Part shown: positions 26,288 through 34,739 of the stretch, one piece after another
Layout: every line of letters begins with the position of its first letter
Numbering within the stretch: position 1 is the stretch's first letter
Source of the DNA: Planctomycetota bacterium
Lineage (GTDB): Bacteria > Planctomycetota > Planctomycetia > Pirellulales > Pirellulaceae
DNA: 64,000 nt
Assembly (NCBI GenBank): GCA_027622275.1
Contig: JAQBZB010000002.1
Span: forward strand, 36,696-100,695
Direction: 5' to 3'
Made by a program: the position numbers and the translations under genes
Notes under the pieces: generated by a model
Told to the model about the DNA's origin: nothing
Seen by the model: the letters and a program-made list of their open reading frames with translations, nothing else
Databases searched by the model: none

Positions 26288-26698
26288 TCAAATATCAACA
26301 ATCAATTCCGCGAGCCATCCGTTGGCGACTTCCTCGACGCGCAATTCATGATACGTGATCGCTTTGACTTCGTGTTCCATGCGATGCCGGTTCAAATCCA
26401 TCGGCTCGCCGCGCGCCGTCGCTCGCAAGCCATTTGGTTCCAATTCCACCTTGAACTCAGCCAGCAGCAAGCGCTCGCTCTCGAAGGTGTACAGCAACTC
26501 GTTGAGCCAATCGAACAGCAGGTAATCCACGGCGGCTCCTTCGATGCGATACGTCCTCTCCTGGAGACAGCGGACATCGTCGAGGTTCGTGACCATCATC
26601 GAGAAAAGTCCGCGACCGGCTTCTTCCAGCAGATTTTCGAGGGTTGTCGCGCGAACGCGGAGACCCAAGTCGGCGGTGTGTTCAAATGTCTCGAACAT
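26288..26698 (-). CDS. Archease (RtcB activator)
   Basis: This 136-aa archease helps RtcB form the guanylylated intermediate and turn over. It has the conserved start FEHTADLGLRVRA with metal-binding Asp, EEAGRGLFSMMV in the first helix, and VKAITYHELRVEE near the C-terminus. Length is typical. It is directly upstream of rtcB on the same strand, the classic partner arrangement. Confidence 0.94.
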   Translation of the reverse strand: MFETFEHTADLGLRVRATTLENLLEEAGRGLFSMMVTNLDDVRCLQERTYRIEGAAVDYLLFDWLNELLYTFESERLLLAEFKVELEPNGLRATARGEPMDLNRHRMEHEVKAITYHELRVEEVANGWLAELIVDI

Positions 26699-26833
26699 GG
26701 ACCGTGATTGTTCGGTGCCAGCGGCATAGCGTCAAGTCTCGGCACTGGTCAGGGCGGGAAGGCACCGGTATAAACGAAGGCTAACGGGACGAGGATTTGC
26801 GCCAATTAGCAACCAACGGGAATCGCTCTCGAA

Positions 26834-28027
26834 ATGGCCAAGAAGACAATTGCAGACGTTGATGTCGCTGGAAAGTCCGTGTTGATCCGCGTCGACTTCA
26901 ACGTGCCGCTCGATGACCGGCAGCAGATCAGCGACGACCGGCGGATTGCAGCGGCGCTGCCTTCGATCAAGTCGGTGTTGGATCGTGGCGGGCGAGTAAT
27001 TCTGATGAGCCACTTGGGGCGTCCGGCCGGCGGTGGCGATCCCGGCGATGCGATATACAGTCTGAAGCCGGCTGCCGTGCGGCTCGGCGAACTGCTGGGG
27101 CAAGAGGTCGCGTTCGCTAGCGATACGATCGGTGAAGACGCGAAGGCGAAAGCTGCCGCGCTCACCAAAGGGGGCGTGTTGGTTTTGGAAAATCTGCGAT
27201 TCAGCAAGGGCGAGCAGAAAGGCGACGCACAATTCGCGGGCGTCCTCGCGGGGATGGCGGATATCTACTGCAACGACGCCTTCGGAACTTGTCATCGCAA
27301 GGACGCATCGATGGTCGCCGTCCCGCAAGCGATGGTCGGCAAGCCGAAATTAGTCGGTTTTCTTGTGGCCAGAGAGATTCAGTACTTGAGCGAGGCGATC
27401 GCCAAACCGGGCCGCCCGTTCGTCGCGATTCTTGGCGGCGCGAAGGTCTCGGACAAGATCAAAGTCATCGACAACCTGCTCGGCATCTGCGACAAGATTC
27501 TGATCGGCGGCGCGATGGCGTATACCTTCTCGCTGGCTCAAGGCGGCAGCGTCGGCGGCAGTCTTGTCGAACCCGACAAGGTGGAACTCGCCAAAGAGTT
27601 GTTGGCCAAGGGCGGCGGCAAGTTGATGCTGCCAGTCGATACGCACTGCGGCGATGCCTTCAGCGGCGACTGCAACAAACAAGTTGTCCCGGCCGGCAAG
27701 ATCCCGGACGGATTTGAAGGACTCGACATCGGTCCCGAAACGGGCAAGATCTACGCGACCGCTGTCCGTGACGCGAAGACCGTCGTCTGGAATGGCCCGA
27801 TGGGCGTTTTCGAAATGCCTCCGTTCGATGCCGGCACGAAAGCGGTCGCCGAAGCGATTGCCGAGAGCGACGCCGTCAGCATCATCGGAGGCGGCGACAG
27901 CGCCGCCGCGATCCAACAGCTCGGCTTTGCCGACAAAGTCAGCCACGTCAGCACCGGCGGCGGCGCGAGTCTGGCGATGCTGGAAGGTCAGAAGTTCGCC
28001 GCCGTAGAATTACTGGATGAAGCGTAA
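26834..28027 (+). CDS. pgk: Phosphoglycerate kinase
   Basis: PGK makes ATP from 1,3-bisphosphoglycerate in glycolysis. It has [13 protein letters not shown] at the start, the substrate His region [18 protein letters not shown], the hinge ([18 protein letters not shown]), and the nucleotide-binding [13 protein letters not shown]. At 397 aa it is full length. A small conserved gene follows by 30 bp with its own ribosome site. Confidence 0.96.
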   Translation: MAKKTIADVDVAGKSVLIRVDFNVPLDDRQQISDDRRIAAALPSIKSVLDRGGRVILMSHLGRPAGGGDPGDAIYSLKPAAVRLGELLGQEVAFASDTIGEDAKAKAAALTKGGVLVLENLRFSKGEQKGDAQFAGVLAGMADIYCNDAFGTCHRKDASMVAVPQAMVGKPKLVGFLVAREIQYLSEAIAKPGRPFVAILGGAKVSDKIKVIDNLLGICDKILIGGAMAYTFSLAQGGSVGGSLVEPDKVELAKELLAKGGGKLMLPVDTHCGDAFSGDCNKQVVPAGKIPDGFEGLDIGPETGKIYATAVRDAKTVVWNGPMGVFEMPPFDAGTKAVAEAIAESDAVSIIGGGDSAAAIQQLGFADKVSHVSTGGGASLAMLEGQKFAAVELLDEA

Positions 28028-28057
28028 ATCAACTCCACTAACCAAGGAGAACCAGAA

Positions 28058-28243
28058 ATGAAGACAAAGAGCGAACTACAGCCGATCATCGACAAGATCG
28101 CGAGTGCCGACAGCCCGGTCGGAATGGATGCCGTCTATGTGCATGCCTTGATTCTCGACAAGCTCGAACAGCTCGAACGGAGGCTCATGGCGCTCGAGAC
28201 ATCGTGCGCACCCGTTTCCGATCAAGCAGCAGACGCGTATTGA
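28058..28243 (+). CDS. Small hypothetical protein (61 aa)
   Basis: This is a short gene with a strong ribosome site (AAGGAG 8 bases before the ATG). It encodes an amphipathic, mostly helical protein: IIDKIASADSPVGMDAVYVH then ILDKLEQLERRLMALE, a heptad-like pattern suggesting a small coiled coil. I do not recognise a named family. It lies 30 bp after pgk and may be co-transcribed with it. A perfect palindrome starts 8 bp after its stop. Confidence 0.65.
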   Translation: MKTKSELQPIIDKIASADSPVGMDAVYVHALILDKLEQLERRLMALETSCAPVSDQAADAY

Positions 28244-28250
28244 CATACTT

Positions 28251-28301
28251 GTAGGGTGGGCTGTGCCCACCGATCCCGATGGTGGGCACAGCCCACCCTA
28301 C
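28251..28301. repeat. Perfect 21-bp-arm palindrome (GTAGGGTGGGC family)
   Basis: Arms GTAGGGTGGGCTGTGCCCACC's at 28251-28271 and 28281-28301 are perfectly complementary around a 9-base loop. It nearly matches the elements at 20775-20822 and 48781-48826. It separates the small gene from the DJ-1/PfpI gene and leaves only 25 bp to that start codon. Confidence 0.92.
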
Positions 28302-28326
28302 TCCGAACTCCAGGGTCATCACTCCC

Positions 28327-28893
28327 ATGCCCAAGATCTTGATGCCGATTGGCGATGCAACCGAAACGCTCGACACGTTCTATCCCTACTTCCGCCTGCC
28401 CGAAGATGGTTTTGATGTTGTGGTCGCGGGGCCGGAAGCGAGATTGTATCACTCGGTGCTGCACGAGATCCCGCCGGATTCAAGCGTTCCGTGGGACATC
28501 ACGCAGGAGCGGCCTTCGTACTTCATTCGCGCCACGATTGCCTTCCGCGACGTCAAGGCGGAAGACTACGCCGGGCTGTTCGTCTCGGGCGGCCGCGCCC
28601 CGGAATACCTGCGCTACAACAAGGACCTGCTGCGTGTGACGCGCGAGATCCACGAGGCAGGCAAGCCGATTGCCTGTCTTTGCCATGGGATCGAGATTCT
28701 AACGGCGGCCGGCATCATTCACGGCAAAACCGTCACGACAGTCGCGAAGTGTGCGATGGACGCCGAGCAAGGCGGAGCCACTTACGTCGACAAGGAAGTT
28801 GTTGTCGATGGAAACATCGTTACCGCACGAGTGTGGCACGACAACACGGCGCTGCTGCGTGAGTTCATTAAGAAACTGAAGGCAGCGCAGTAA
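28327..28893 (+). CDS. DJ-1/PfpI-family protein
   Basis: This 188-aa class I glutamine amidotransferase-like protein has the nucleophile elbow ACLCHGIEIL (Cys in the CHG turn) and the Glu-containing first strand region KILMPIGDATE. Also present are FVSGGRAPEYLR and the C-terminal VWHDNTALLREF. The family includes deglycase/protease-like and stress proteins, and the precise activity cannot be told. The ATG at 28327 is chosen because earlier frame positions fall inside the palindrome. It converges on the large membrane-protein gene at 28910. Confidence 0.88.
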   Translation: MPKILMPIGDATETLDTFYPYFRLPEDGFDVVVAGPEARLYHSVLHEIPPDSSVPWDITQERPSYFIRATIAFRDVKAEDYAGLFVSGGRAPEYLRYNKDLLRVTREIHEAGKPIACLCHGIEILTAAGIIHGKTVTTVAKCAMDAEQGGATYVDKEVVVDGNIVTARVWHDNTALLREFIKKLKAAQ

Positions 28894-28909
28894 CAAGACC
28901 GGAACATTC

Positions 28910-31900
28910 CTACTGATCCAACACTTGATACAGAGGCAAGTGGCGATAGTAGACTTCCAGCATCAGCAGCCGCAGGGCCGTCGAGTAAACTCGGCCGCCG
29001 GTTTTCTCCCAGTTGTCGTTGGGATCCCACGTGCCGGCCATCGAGCCTTGTTTGACTTGCGTCTCGACCAGCGAATTCTGTAACGCCGCGTTCCACTTCT
29101 GCCACGGCTCGCCCTGCATGTGAAACATCACCTGCGTTCCATAGTACCAGTAGTAACTGGTCTCCTTGGTTGGCAGGTTTTCGGCGAGGAACTTCGATCC
29201 GGCGATCAGCCGCGGGTCATTCCGCTCGCCACCCAAATACTGCAAGCACAACAGCGCTTCGGCCGTCATGGTCACCGTGGGGCTGGCGTTCGTGTAGCCA
29301 AAGCGACCTTCATTGACGCCGGTTGCTCCAACGAATGTGAGCCATTGTTTTGCTTTGTCAAGTGTCGCTTGCGGCACGTTCAGTTCGGCCATCTGCCCAC
29401 TCTTTAATGCCATCACTTGCCAGCCAAACACCGACGTGTCTCCGTCTTGACGCGGTGTATATCGCCAGCCGCCGGAAGTTGGATGCTGAGCCGCGACGAT
29501 AAAGTCGATCGCCTTTTGAGCTGGATCTCGCAACGCCGGGTCGCGGGTCATGGCGTAGGCTTCGCACAGCGCGATCGTGGCGATGCCGTGGCTGTACATG
29601 TGCGTGTTGCCACCGCCGCCGACGAACAGATCGCCGTCAGGTTTTTGTATTTCGACTAGCCACTTCAGCCCCCGCGAAATCGCCTCTTGATGCTGGCCGT
29701 CCTGATGCGTGTGTCCGGCACCCAGAAACGGCAACAGGGCAAATCCGGTCGCGGCCGTGTCGGACGGACCGCCGACACCAGTGCAAGGATGCGCTTTGTG
29801 GTGCTTCTCGCAAAGTTGCGGAAAGCGATTCAGACTCCACTGACCCTCGTCGTGTTGATGCAGTTCGATCCAGTTCAAGCCGAGTTCCACCGCGGCCTCC
29901 GTGATGGAATTGCCGCCAAACGCTTCCAGCAGATCCTTCTTTGCCTCGCTTTGCCGCAGCCGCAGCATGGCTTGCAAGCCGATGTCGTCTTCGGCAAACG
30001 GTAGCCGCGCCACTCGTGCCGTGCTGCGAGCCAGACTGCTGGGCGCGTTCCCGAACTCGGGCGCGTCCTGCGAATCATCCTTGATCAACGCCGCCATCGC
30101 CAGCCGCGATGTTTCGCCCGTCCGAGGCGATCCGTTCGCCCCGATGTGGCTCTTGATGGACTCGACCAATTGGGCCTCGGATCGCGACGCCGCGACAGCG
30201 ATGCTTGTTGTCGAGCTGATTGTCATCGCGGGTGAATTGGCGGCGAGTTCCTCGGTGGCAATCTGTTCTGCTTCGTCGCGGCTGGTCGCGGCACTAACGC
30301 GAGCGATGGAAGCAGCGATCTCCGCCGAGCGTGGTTCGGGGGTCGTGTCCAAAGTGGCAACTTCGATGGCATTCTGATCGACACTCAATTGACGTTCGGC
30401 AGTGGCGCTGGCCAGTCCCGCCGGCAGACCTTTCGGCATCGGCGACGCCTCTCCTGCCCGCGTTACGCTAACGGCCAGCGACTGCGAAAGGTCGACGTTC
30501 GCCTCGCCACCGGGTTCTCCCGCAGCTGGCTCGATCGTCTCGATCGGTTCTGCCGCGGATTCGAATCCTGCCGCGGCGGGTCGACGGAGCATTGCCAGGG
30601 TCGTCGGGCTATCAGCTGGATTCGCCTGCACAAATTCCAACGCCAGCGGCGATGGCTGAACCTTAGCCGCTGCGAGTGGCGTGTTGAAAGTCGTTTCCGT
30701 CGGCGCGGTCGCCGCCTGTGGAACCAACGCGCTGGGATTCTCTTGCCGGGTGATGTTGACCTGGGCCGTCGCGGTCGTGGCGACTTCGCTGGACGGGGTT
30801 GCCTGACCGTCCACCGTTTCGGTCAGCACCGCTTCGCTGGGTGAATCCGCTTGCGGGCTCGTTCGCCCGGCGCGAGCCAGCACGATCGGTTCAACGCGGC
30901 TGGCGACTTCCGCCGGTTGCGCAACGGATCGCTCCGCCGTCACGTTCTCGCTCGTCAAAGCTGGTGCCTGGGAGTTGGTCGATTCGCTGCGAGGTGGCAA
31001 AATCGGTTTGACCGTGTTTTGATTCGCCTGGCGGGCAACTTCGATCGCGGTGCTTGCGGGTTCAGCCGTCGCAGGCGGTGTGATCGGCCCGGCCACGGTT
31101 TCCGTCGGGACGGACTCCACGGGCGAATCGGACGGCGCGGGTCGATCAGCCCGCGCCAGCACGATTGGTTTGGAGGGACTGCTGACTTCCAAAGGCTGGT
31201 CGCCGGGGCGTTGGACAGGGACACTCTCGATGGAAACCGCGGGGGTATTCGCCAGCATCGTCCGTCGCGGCGGCAGTCCGGCGATTGGTGTCGATGTGTC
31301 TCGCGCCGCTTGCCGCGCGACGTCGACCGCGACGCTCGTTGGTGCCGATTGCGAATTCGACGGCTGCCCCGCGGGAACCTCGGCTGTCTCGGCCTTGGAT
31401 TCCGCCATTGCCACGTCAAGAGCAGCCTTTCGCACGAGTGCCGGCGCATCGGCGACCACGGCACTCGTCGCAGGTTGCACGATGGTTCGTTCCACCGACA
31501 CAGCTTCGGGCTGCAACGGCGTAACGGCGTTAGGTGGCGTCTGCATTTTCGGAGACGCCGCCAGCTCGGCAGTCGGACGAGTTCGCGTCAGGTCGACGTC
31601 GAATTTCGTCGGCTCGGGCTTGGCCGTCGCTTCCACTGGCTGCAGTTCGATCGTCTCGACCATCTCAGTCGGCTGATCGAGTTCTATATCTCGGCGTGAA
31701 AGCTGCGGCGCGTCGTCCGGCGTTTTCAGTTCTGGCTGCGTCGTCACGATCTGCTCACGTGGGACGACAAACGGCAGTTCACTGGGCACGTGTGGCGCGG
31801 GGCGTGGATTGTCGCTAGGTGCTTCGATGGGCGGCGCTTCAACGGCCTGGCGTTGCACATCGGCCGGCTCGACCGTTTCCACGTTTTGCGAATCCGCCCG

Positions 31901-33298
31901 ATTGCCATACTCGGGTGTACTCTCCTTGGGTTGAGGGTTGTCATTAAGTTGCACGGCAACGACCAACTCCTGCACTTCCTTTTTCAGCCGATTTCGCAGA
32001 TCGTCGTCTAATGCCACCACGAACAAGCTGCCCACCAGCAACAAGTGAATCAACAACGCGGAAAGGAAGAAGCCTGGGACGGTGGCTCGTTTCATGGACA
32101 CCTGACGGAGATACCAAATCAGCCCCGCCAACAGTCCGCACAACAGAGCCGCCACAATCATCCACGACCAATTTCCGATGATCCCGTCCCGCAGTCCTCG
32201 CAAGTTTGAATCGTCCCACGACATGGTCTCCGTGATTTCCGTGGCGGTGCTGGCGTATAGCGAGTACTGTTCGCCGACTTGCTGTCCTGGTTGTTCAGCG
32301 TTTCGCGAAAAGTACAACCGAAAGCCCTCGTTCGATAACGCGGGTTCCATTTCGTTCGCGGCCGAATTCACACCCAATCCGAGATTCTCGACTTGGCCGA
32401 ACTGTGAGTCCACGATACGAGCCCGATAGATATCGAAATTCGACGTCTCACCCGTTCGCTCTGGCCGATTGGAAGCGAAGTAGAGAAAAGCACCGTTGGA
32501 TGAAACGAACGGCGTGCCTTCGCTGGCATCGCCGCGGTTCAATTCACCGAGCGGCCGTGGAACTTGCCACGCGCTGTTCGCGTCGGCGCGTTCGGCGAGA
32601 TAGAGGTCGAACGTCGCCGACGTCGCCTGAGCCCGCAGTGTCGCCGGCCAATCTTTCGAGTCGGACACGCCTCCCTCGGCCGCGATCCGTTTCTGCAATT
32701 GGTCGCTGCGATTGCTGGAGTAAAACAGTCGAGTGCCATCCGGAGACACCGCGGGGTCGTACTCGTCGGCCACGCTATTGATCCGCGCGCCAAGGTTTTG
32801 AGGCTCGCCCCAACCCTCGGCCGTCCGCCGTGATACGAATAGGTCAAACCCGCCCAAACCGCCGGGCCGATCCGAGTACAGATAGAGTGTTCGGCCGTCA
32901 GGCGTCAGGATCGGACCGATGTCTTCCGAATCGCTGTTGATGGATTCAACAGGGCCGGCCTCCCGCCACATTCCATCGATCAGCAGCGAACGAAAAATGT
33001 TCGCGTCGCCACCTGCTCTTCGCAGCGTAAAGAACAGCGTCGATCCACCGTCAGCCAATTGAGGACGGATCACGCTGTCGCCCCGTACCAATTCCAATCC
33101 AACCGCGTCGATTGCTTTGGCTGGTTGCCAGACGACTTTCCGTCGAGGCGGAGCTTCGGCGGCGTTCCAATGGGCTCCGCCATCGACCGACGATACCTGG
33201 GTCAACCGTCGAGGTGCAAAGAAGTACACGCCCGCAGTGACGACCACGGTCAACGCCAACGACGGCAAGATCCATCGAGCTGCTCGTCGGGTGGTCAT
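28910..33298 (-). CDS. Giant membrane protein: PD40 propeller, TonB-like segment, alpha/alpha-toroid
   Basis: This 1462-aa protein begins with a membrane anchor (about 10-28). PD40/WD40-like blades follow (about 45-350; SEDIGPILTPDGRTLYLYSD, EYDPAVSPDGTRLFYSSNRS). Two close membrane segments come next (about 376-396 and 408-428), the second of TonB type (FFLSALLIHLLLVGSLFVV). Then come KKEVQELVVAVQLNDNPQP and a very long Pro/Ala/Thr/Glu-rich disordered stretch to about 1110. It ends with a toroid of prenyltransferase/squalene-cyclase-like repeats (about 1125-1462; LHQHDEGQWSLNRF, DGDLFVGGGGNTHMYSHGIA, GGWRYTPRQDGDTSVFGWQV). No terpene-cyclase DxDD motif was seen, so the toroid is probably a binding domain. 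It is the last gene after TPR, ExbB and ExbD genes and is likely the moving or load-bearing partner of that motor. Confidence 0.82.
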   Translation of the reverse strand: MTTRRAARWILPSLALTVVVTAGVYFFAPRRLTQVSSVDGGAHWNAAEAPPRRKVVWQPAKAIDAVGLELVRGDSVIRPQLADGGSTLFFTLRRAGGDANIFRSLLIDGMWREAGPVESINSDSEDIGPILTPDGRTLYLYSDRPGGLGGFDLFVSRRTAEGWGEPQNLGARINSVADEYDPAVSPDGTRLFYSSNRSDQLQKRIAAEGGVSDSKDWPATLRAQATSATFDLYLAERADANSAWQVPRPLGELNRGDASEGTPFVSSNGAFLYFASNRPERTGETSNFDIYRARIVDSQFGQVENLGLGVNSAANEMEPALSNEGFRLYFSRNAEQPGQQVGEQYSLYASTATEITETMSWDDSNLRGLRDGIIGNWSWMIVAALLCGLLAGLIWYLRQVSMKRATVPGFFLSALLIHLLLVGSLFVVALDDDLRNRLKKEVQELVVAVQLNDNPQPKESTPEYGNRADSQNVETVEPADVQRQAVEAPPIEAPSDNPRPAPHVPSELPFVVPREQIVTTQPELKTPDDAPQLSRRDIELDQPTEMVETIELQPVEATAKPEPTKFDVDLTRTRPTAELAASPKMQTPPNAVTPLQPEAVSVERTIVQPATSAVVADAPALVRKAALDVAMAESKAETAEVPAGQPSNSQSAPTSVAVDVARQAARDTSTPIAGLPPRRTMLANTPAVSIESVPVQRPGDQPLEVSSPSKPIVLARADRPAPSDSPVESVPTETVAGPITPPATAEPASTAIEVARQANQNTVKPILPPRSESTNSQAPALTSENVTAERSVAQPAEVASRVEPIVLARAGRTSPQADSPSEAVLTETVDGQATPSSEVATTATAQVNITRQENPSALVPQAATAPTETTFNTPLAAAKVQPSPLALEFVQANPADSPTTLAMLRRPAAAGFESAAEPIETIEPAAGEPGGEANVDLSQSLAVSVTRAGEASPMPKGLPAGLASATAERQLSVDQNAIEVATLDTTPEPRSAEIAASIARVSAATSRDEAEQIATEELAANSPAMTISSTTSIAVAASRSEAQLVESIKSHIGANGSPRTGETSRLAMAALIKDDSQDAPEFGNAPSSLARSTARVARLPFAEDDIGLQAMLRLRQSEAKKDLLEAFGGNSITEAAVELGLNWIELHQHDEGQWSLNRFPQLCEKHHKAHPCTGVGGPSDTAATGFALLPFLGAGHTHQDGQHQEAISRGLKWLVEIQKPDGDLFVGGGGNTHMYSHGIATIALCEAYAMTRDPALRDPAQKAIDFIVAAQHPTSGGWRYTPRQDGDTSVFGWQVMALKSGQMAELNVPQATLDKAKQWLTFVGATGVNEGRFGYTNASPTVTMTAEALLCLQYLGGERNDPRLIAGSKFLAENLPTKETSYYWYYGTQVMFHMQGEPWQKWNAALQNSLVETQVKQGSMAGTWDPNDNWEKTGGRVYSTALRLLMLEVYYRHLPLYQVLDQ

Positions 33299-33326
33299 GT
33301 TGGTTCCTTGGCTACGCTGGTCATCC

Positions 33327-33761
33327 TCAGCTCGGCTTCCCCTGGATTCCCGGCTTCCCCTGAATCACCGTGCAATAGTGTTTGATATTCTCACGCTCGC
33401 AAAGACCCATCACCTGCGCGGCGTATCCGAACGAAACGCGTTCGTCGGTCCGCAATTGGACCTTTTGCGTACTTGGATTTTTCACGGCGACTTCGTGCAG
33501 GAAGTTGGCCAGCGAATCGCGACTGAGCGTTTTGCCGGCCACGACATAGTCGCCTTTCTCCGTGATGTTCACGATGACTTCCTTGGGTGGCATCGTCAGC
33601 GGCGAAGCATCCGACACTTCGGCCAATCGCGTGGCGATCTCGCGTTCCTCCTGATTGAACCGCGTGGCTACCAAGAAGAAAATCAGCAACAAGAACACGA
33701 CGTCGATCACCGGCGTCAAGTTAGGACCTTCGGAATCGGATTCGGGGGTGGGTAACCGCAT
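33327..33761 (-). CDS. ExbD/TolR-family proton-channel subunit
   Basis: This 144-aa protein has one N-terminal membrane helix containing the essential Asp (LTPVIDVVFLLLIFFLVAT; Asp20) and a periplasmic domain (EVIVNITEKGDYVVAGK, VQLRTDERVSFGYAAQVM). With ExbB it forms the proton-driven stator used by TonB and Tol systems. The C-terminus has a short tandem (IQGKPGIQGKP). It is 41 bp downstream of exbB and 28 bp before the giant-protein gene, so it is co-transcribed. Confidence 0.92.
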   Translation of the reverse strand: MRLPTPESDSEGPNLTPVIDVVFLLLIFFLVATRFNQEEREIATRLAEVSDASPLTMPPKEVIVNITEKGDYVVAGKTLSRDSLANFLHEVAVKNPSTQKVQLRTDERVSFGYAAQVMGLCERENIKHYCTVIQGKPGIQGKPS

Positions 33762-33802
33762 GATTGGACTCGTTCGTTTCTATGAAATCCGTGGGTCGGA
33801 GA

Positions 33803-34696
33803 TCATTTAGACCGGGCCGCACCGACGAGTTCCTCGGCGTCTTCCGTGGATTCGCTCGGTTTGACCGAAGCGGCGTAAGTGGGGGCTCGTTCCATGCGTG
33901 CAAAACTGGGCACGGTGTCGAGCAGGCATTCGTCGATGTCGCGCATAAAGCGCTCGGCACGGGCGTTGAACCAAGCGGTGCAAAGCAGCGCCGGAATCGC
34001 GATCGTCAGACCGCCGGCGGTCGTCATCAGTGCCAAGTAGATACCATGCGCCAGCGACTCGGCCTTCCCCAACCCTTGTTCGCTCGCCTCGCCAAAGGCG
34101 AAGATCATGCCGACCACCGTGCCGAGCAAACCAACCAGCGGCGCGATGCTGCCGACGACGCTGAGCGGCCGATTGCGGGCTCGCATCGCAGCCATCTCGC
34201 GCATGGCGGCGTCTTCCATCGCCTTTTCCACTTCGGGCAACGTTCTTCCCGCGCGAAACACGCCTGCCTTCAGGATCTTGGCAACCGGCGAAGGTGCCGC
34301 ATCGCAAAGTTGACGAAAACTCAAGGCCGTGTCCTCGCTGCGGTCGAGCAGAACACGTAACCCGTCTGCAAACCGATTTGGCAACACGCGACTTCGCCGC
34401 AAGTTTACCAACCTTTCGATGATCACCGTTGCGGCGACCATCGAGAAAATCAACAGCACGGCGTAGAACACCAGACTGAGCATGTTGCTTTGCACGATCA
34501 GCAACCCCAGCGTTTGCTTCTCTGCCGGCGCGGTACCGTCCGCTGGATCATCGACCGGCTCGGCAGCGGGTGCGGCCGCCGGATCAGCTTCCGGTGCGTC
34601 TTGGGCTTTCAGTCCCACGACGCCATACATCGTGACGATGCAGCACAACGCGATGCTCCACATTGCCAGCCTGGAAAGCCTCAATTGAGTCATCAA
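33803..34696 (-). CDS. ExbB/TolQ/MotA-family proton-channel subunit
   Basis: This 297-aa protein has a signal-like N-terminus (MWSIALCCIVTMYGVVGL), an Ala/Pro/Asp-rich linker, and three membrane helices. The last two carry the family signature APLVGLLGTVVGMIFAFGE and TTAGGLTIAIPALL. An ADE-type cytoplasmic loop lies between helices 1 and 2. The extra N-terminal signal and linker before helix 1 are typical of planctomycete and related ExbB proteins. It is in the operon TPR-exbB-exbD-giant protein. Confidence 0.92.
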   Translation of the reverse strand: MMTQLRLSRLAMWSIALCCIVTMYGVVGLKAQDAPEADPAAAPAAEPVDDPADGTAPAEKQTLGLLIVQSNMLSLVFYAVLLIFSMVAATVIIERLVNLRRSRVLPNRFADGLRVLLDRSEDTALSFRQLCDAAPSPVAKILKAGVFRAGRTLPEVEKAMEDAAMREMAAMRARNRPLSVVGSIAPLVGLLGTVVGMIFAFGEASEQGLGKAESLAHGIYLALMTTAGGLTIAIPALLCTAWFNARAERFMRDIDECLLDTVPSFARMERAPTYAASVKPSESTEDAEELVGAARSK

Positions 34697-34739
34697 CTTG
34701 CTCCTTCAATCGCAAGATTCCAATCGAACATGCCCGTTG

